Shown in pieces: positions 60,595 through 64,000 of a DNA stretch of 64,000 nucleotides. The notes under the pieces were generated by a model. The model was not told where the DNA came from and made no database searches. It saw nothing but the letters and a program-made list of their open reading frames with translations. The DNA is from Varroa destructor (Eukaryota; Arthropoda; Arachnida; Mesostigmata; Varroidae): positions 25,501,388 through 25,565,387 of the forward strand of contig NW_019211459.1 in assembly GCF_002443255.2 (NCBI RefSeq), read 5' to 3'. Every line of letters starts with the position of its first letter. The stretch's first letter is position 1. A program made the position numbers and the translations under genes.

Positions 60595-63540
60595 GCTTTC
60601 TATGTCTCAACCCTCCCTTTCTGTCTCAGCCGGGAGGTAACACCCGATAGCCAATTGCCCGCTCCACCGTATCATTTATTATCGTCAATTATCATAATTA
60701 GCATATTATCGTTGAAACACGAACCATGCATACGTTTGAAATTATAGAAATCCACCCATTCACTGCATGATTGAAAAGAGCGTCTCCACGAGTCGTCAGC
60801 TAGTTACCGAAGTGCGTGCATGTACTCTAAGCATAAAAAGGTTTCACAGATAAGTGTCGAAAACGAGTACGTATAATAATGAATCAAACCTGGTGCAAGC
60901 GAATGACGGCGAAGATAAACGTGGCTAGCAAGTGAAACGAACGAAATTTCAGAGCTGAGAATTCAGCAATGCAAAAACCTGATCGGCAAAGCTGGAACAA
61001 AACAAGTGAAGCCGGACCTCTAGTTGTACCTTTGCAGATTTATAGAGAACCAATCCTGTGTAGTAGATGAACACTATAGCGCTACTGTAAAATGCAGTAA
61101 TTTTTTGATATCGCCAACCGTCCAAAATTTTCCTTGAGGTTGACCGGTGGATAGATAGGCCGTAAGTAGGAACACCGGCAATTGTACTGCCACCGTAAAT
61201 GACAGCGTACTAAAATCACAGTGAAACTAGACGAATGCGGTAAACAAAGTGGCGCAAACCTGTCTTCGGGCTATACCTATTCACTAACCTTATTCCCCGT
61301 CGTTCACACTTTCTATACGCCACCGAAATCAACGCGCACGTCACTTCAGTTTTGCGGCTCTAATAATAAGCAAGGTTCGCCAACCACCTAGCACCCAACG
61401 AATAAGCGCGGTCAACTATGTGCCAGCAACTCCACGTGGTTTTATCCAGCAACAACAGCAGCAGTAACAGCTTTCGGCGCAGTGAGCACGATCCTTCGCA
61501 GAGCCTTCTTGCTCCTTTTAGCTGACTCGGCCTTTGTCGTTTGACTGTTGTCAACGGTCAGCCACGACGACCAAAGTTGGGTCTAATGACGACTAGCTAC
61601 AACTCTGCTTACCACGACAGCACTATAGCTACAGACATCAACAGCATCGAAACAAAGAGTGGTCCACCGCTTTTCGTTTCTCTCTCTCTCTCGCTAATTC
61701 CTGTGCGGCGATTAGGTCTCCGTCTTCGTTGAACTCTTTCTCCGCTATGGAACGAAACAGTACGATGAATCACGATGAACTGTTGCGTTTTCGTGCCGCT
61801 ACCGCTTTTGCACGCGCATCTCCAGTTGGTGTTACCGAAGCGCGATAACCGCTGATACAAATCACGCGCCATGCGCTGTAATGTGTCTTTACCTACCGGT
61901 GGTGTAACTGCATCGGCGTTGTTCTATTCGATATCTCCTCAAGCGGCCTTCGTTCAAGCAGTGGTCAATGCGTGGTGTTTTTTGACTCGTGTGCGTTTTT
62001 CTCGAGTGCCTAAAAAATGGGAATATATCGCAGTGTCAGTTCTCTTGCTGGTTCTCCGCGTAAGCCACTTTTCAGCTTTGCTTTTTTACGTTTTCTCAAC
62101 TGTTTTTTCTGCCATTTTGTCGGTATACCCTTTCCTGCACAGTGGCACTGGGGCCGGTTGTATTTATTGCCCCCAGAAAACTGGCACACGTTGGATCGAA
62201 GCTACTGCGATTTCTTACGATGACGTCTTTAGTGTGTCTGTCAGCCTCGTCTTAGAGGTTTTGCCCCAGCTCATACTGCCGGAATACCGGCTGGTCAGTA
62301 AAAGCAATTGCAGGTTGAGGCGAAACGATAATTATCGGGAGGAAAGATTTTTTTTAAAGCTAATAGCAGCAAATGACAAAGATCAATTTCAGGTAGTCTA
62401 TAAAATGAGACTCCTAAAGGAAGGAGAAGCTTGTGTCATGCTTCACCCGCTTTATGATACGCTGATATTACGTAATAGAAGTAATGTTACAGACGATACC
62501 CTTTGATTGAAAAAAAGATTGTGTTTCTTAACGTTCACTCGAATTATGAAACTAAGAACGATGTCTAATGTTGTCGTCATTCTGTAGCATAGAATATGGC
62601 ATAGAGGAGCAAGCAGATAGATCTTTTTAATTACTTTAGTTCAAATTGATCTGGCGATTAAAGGCTAACGCGTTGTTAACAGTCTCAAATAGAGCATGTT
62701 AGTTTTCACAAACCGTTTACTCAGCTGTACTGATTAATCATGGTGCTTATTTGAGCCTGAAGCTCAGTAAATGTTTGCACATTTTTCATGAACCATTCAA
62801 ATACTGTGTTTCTGTCGTGAAATCAAATAGAAGAAGTAGGTATTTACCCAACTTGGGCAATGACCGGATCTTTAGCCTACTGAAAAGAGCAGTCAATGTC
62901 GATTGTAATGGCTTTTGACTATGTTATAAAAATGCTATGTCTAAATAAATAAGTATGCTGTAAAAGCTTCTGAACTTTTGGTTGAATTTAGTCGTTTGCA
63001 ACGATTTTAAGAGCGGTCAATCTTAAAAGTAAACCACCAAAACATTATCGAGGATGCCACAGCAATGACCTGGCAGCTTGCCATTATGGCAGAAGCCGGC
63101 CGGCTTCTGTCTCACGTGTTATTAAGATAAAGAATCTCGGCTTCTGGGCTGTCCATATTCAAGTTAATAAGTTGCTAGAAATAGACCGTATTTACGAATG
63201 GATTCATCTCATGTGTGGCTTAAACTAAGTAAATTAAGAATAAACATACACATTATTCCAAGGTCTACCTAGCACCGACATAACGCACGAGTAAGAGATT
63301 CGTCGACGATTCCATTATTTGTTGACTACTACCGTTTTCTTAGTGACAGAAAATATTGAAATTTTAGAATTTCGTTTATTTCACACATGCAGCATATATT
63401 TACATTGTACTCACGGTCCTGAATATTATACATACATTTTTCCTCCTTCAGAAGGTGGATCACGATCGCTTTCGACCTGTTATTTCGTGTTAAACCTCAA
63501 TTCTGTTCTGTGTAGAGCAGTGGCCCGCTGGTATTTTTTT
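60595..63540. other. Unassigned region with one long open frame
   Basis: The stretch 61.3-62.3 kb looks G+C-richer than its flanks. It carries the frame listed at 61871-62506. A perfect 20-bp palindrome lies at 63090-63109. No recognised gene. Confidence 0.45.
61871..62506 (+). CDS. Hypothetical 211-codon open frame, unidentified
   Basis: Longest open frame outside the three known genes. It has hydrophobic segments at about residues 52-90 (IAVSVLLLVLRV, ALLFYVFSTVFSAIL) and a GCIYCPQKTGTRW stretch, then a charged C-terminal third. Splice-like signals (GCAG/GTTGAG near 62311, TTTCAG/GTAGTC near 62392) lie inside it. I recognise no family; it may be a 5' exon with read-through or simply chance. 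Confidence 0.2.
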   Translation: MRCNVSLPTGGVTASALFYSISPQAAFVQAVVNAWCFLTRVRFSRVPKKWEYIAVSVLLLVLRVSHFSALLFYVFSTVFSAILSVYPFLHSGTGAGCIYCPQKTGTRWIEATAISYDDVFSVSVSLVLEVLPQLILPEYRLVSKSNCRLRRNDNYREERFFLKLIAANDKDQFQVVYKMRLLKEGEACVMLHPLYDTLILRNRSNVTDDTL

Positions 63541-63569
63541 CTTGTATGAGTGTGTCTCTCTCACTCCTT

Positions 63570-63592
63570 CTCTCTCTCTCTCTCTCTCTCTG
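63570..63592. repeat. (TC)n microsatellite
   Basis: A run of about 11 CT units, with shorter CT runs just upstream. Confidence 0.9.
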
Positions 63593-63700
63593 CTTTTATT
63601 TAAAATGGCATCCATATATCAATCTTCCAATGCATATAGTCATATCTCGCTTTCTTACGCTCGCTGGTCAACTCATACAATACATATGTAAGTGTGAGCA

Positions 63701-63702
<2 letters not shown>

Positions 63703-63740
<38 letters not shown>

Positions 63741-63776
63741 TGTGTGTGTGTATGTGGGGGCGTGTGTGTGTGAAGA
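63703..63776. repeat. (TG)n microsatellite, interrupted
   Basis: About 18 TG units, then further GT-rich sequence with interruptions (TCTG, TATG, GGGGGCG). Open frames called across it are artefacts of the repeat. Confidence 0.92.
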
Positions 63777-64000
63777 GGTTACATAGTTGTTTAGCCTCGA
63801 CAATCAGTTCACACACTAAAGCAGTTTTTGGTGCCAAAAGAATATGACATTTGCATCCAATATACATCATATAACCATTATTATTATTAGCTCCACTCGA
63901 AAACTACGAACTCCATTAAAAAACCACTGAACACTGTTTTTTTTTGGTAGTAGTCCCTACTTCTATTTACTATAATAATCGTTTCACACTATTGCAGCGT

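Overview
The window is eukaryotic nuclear DNA. Its genes are broken into many exons by GT-AG introns, most of the sequence is AT-rich non-coding DNA with microsatellites, and there is one 100-N assembly gap (13686-13785). Protein similarity and gene structure suggest an arthropod. A mite or tick would fit the composition and intron style, but that is inference and I see no diagnostic marker.

Three genes can be reconstructed exon by exon, with reading phase agreeing across the junctions. (1) Bases 16-22465, minus strand: the 5' two thirds of carboxypeptidase D, 14 exons. They encode a signal or anchor segment, metallocarboxypeptidase domain 1 with its transthyretin-like domain, all of domain 2 with its transthyretin-like domain, and the start of domain 3, which runs off the left edge. 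Its first intron is about 11 kb and contains the gap. (2) Bases 28179-32468, plus strand: a five-exon gene for a 342-residue two-pass membrane protein of the TMEM248/TMEM219 family. (3) Bases 45663-54957, minus strand: a complete eleven-exon CAD gene (glutamine amidotransferase, carbamoyl-phosphate synthetase, dihydroorotase, aspartate transcarbamylase; 2236 predicted residues), the enzyme for the first three steps of UMP synthesis. All the catalytic motifs I checked are intact.

CPD and TMEM248 point away from each other across about 5.7 kb. TMEM248 and CAD point toward each other across about 13 kb. The three genes have no evident shared pathway: secretory-path peptide trimming, an uncharacterised membrane protein, and cytosolic pyrimidine synthesis.

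The remaining sequence (22.5-28.2, 32.5-45.6 and 55-64 kb) has no gene I recognise. On the plus strand there are a few coding-like segments bounded by splice signals (39.9-43.8 kb, 60.4 kb, 61.9 kb) that may be exons of unidentified genes. Points worth a second look are an Arg-to-Gln change at a substrate-binding position of CPD domain 1, a GC-AG intron in CAD, several near-perfect long hairpins, and the unidentified plus-strand segments. I found no transposase, reverse transcriptase, CRISPR array, rRNA or tRNA gene, and no clear sign of a novel system.
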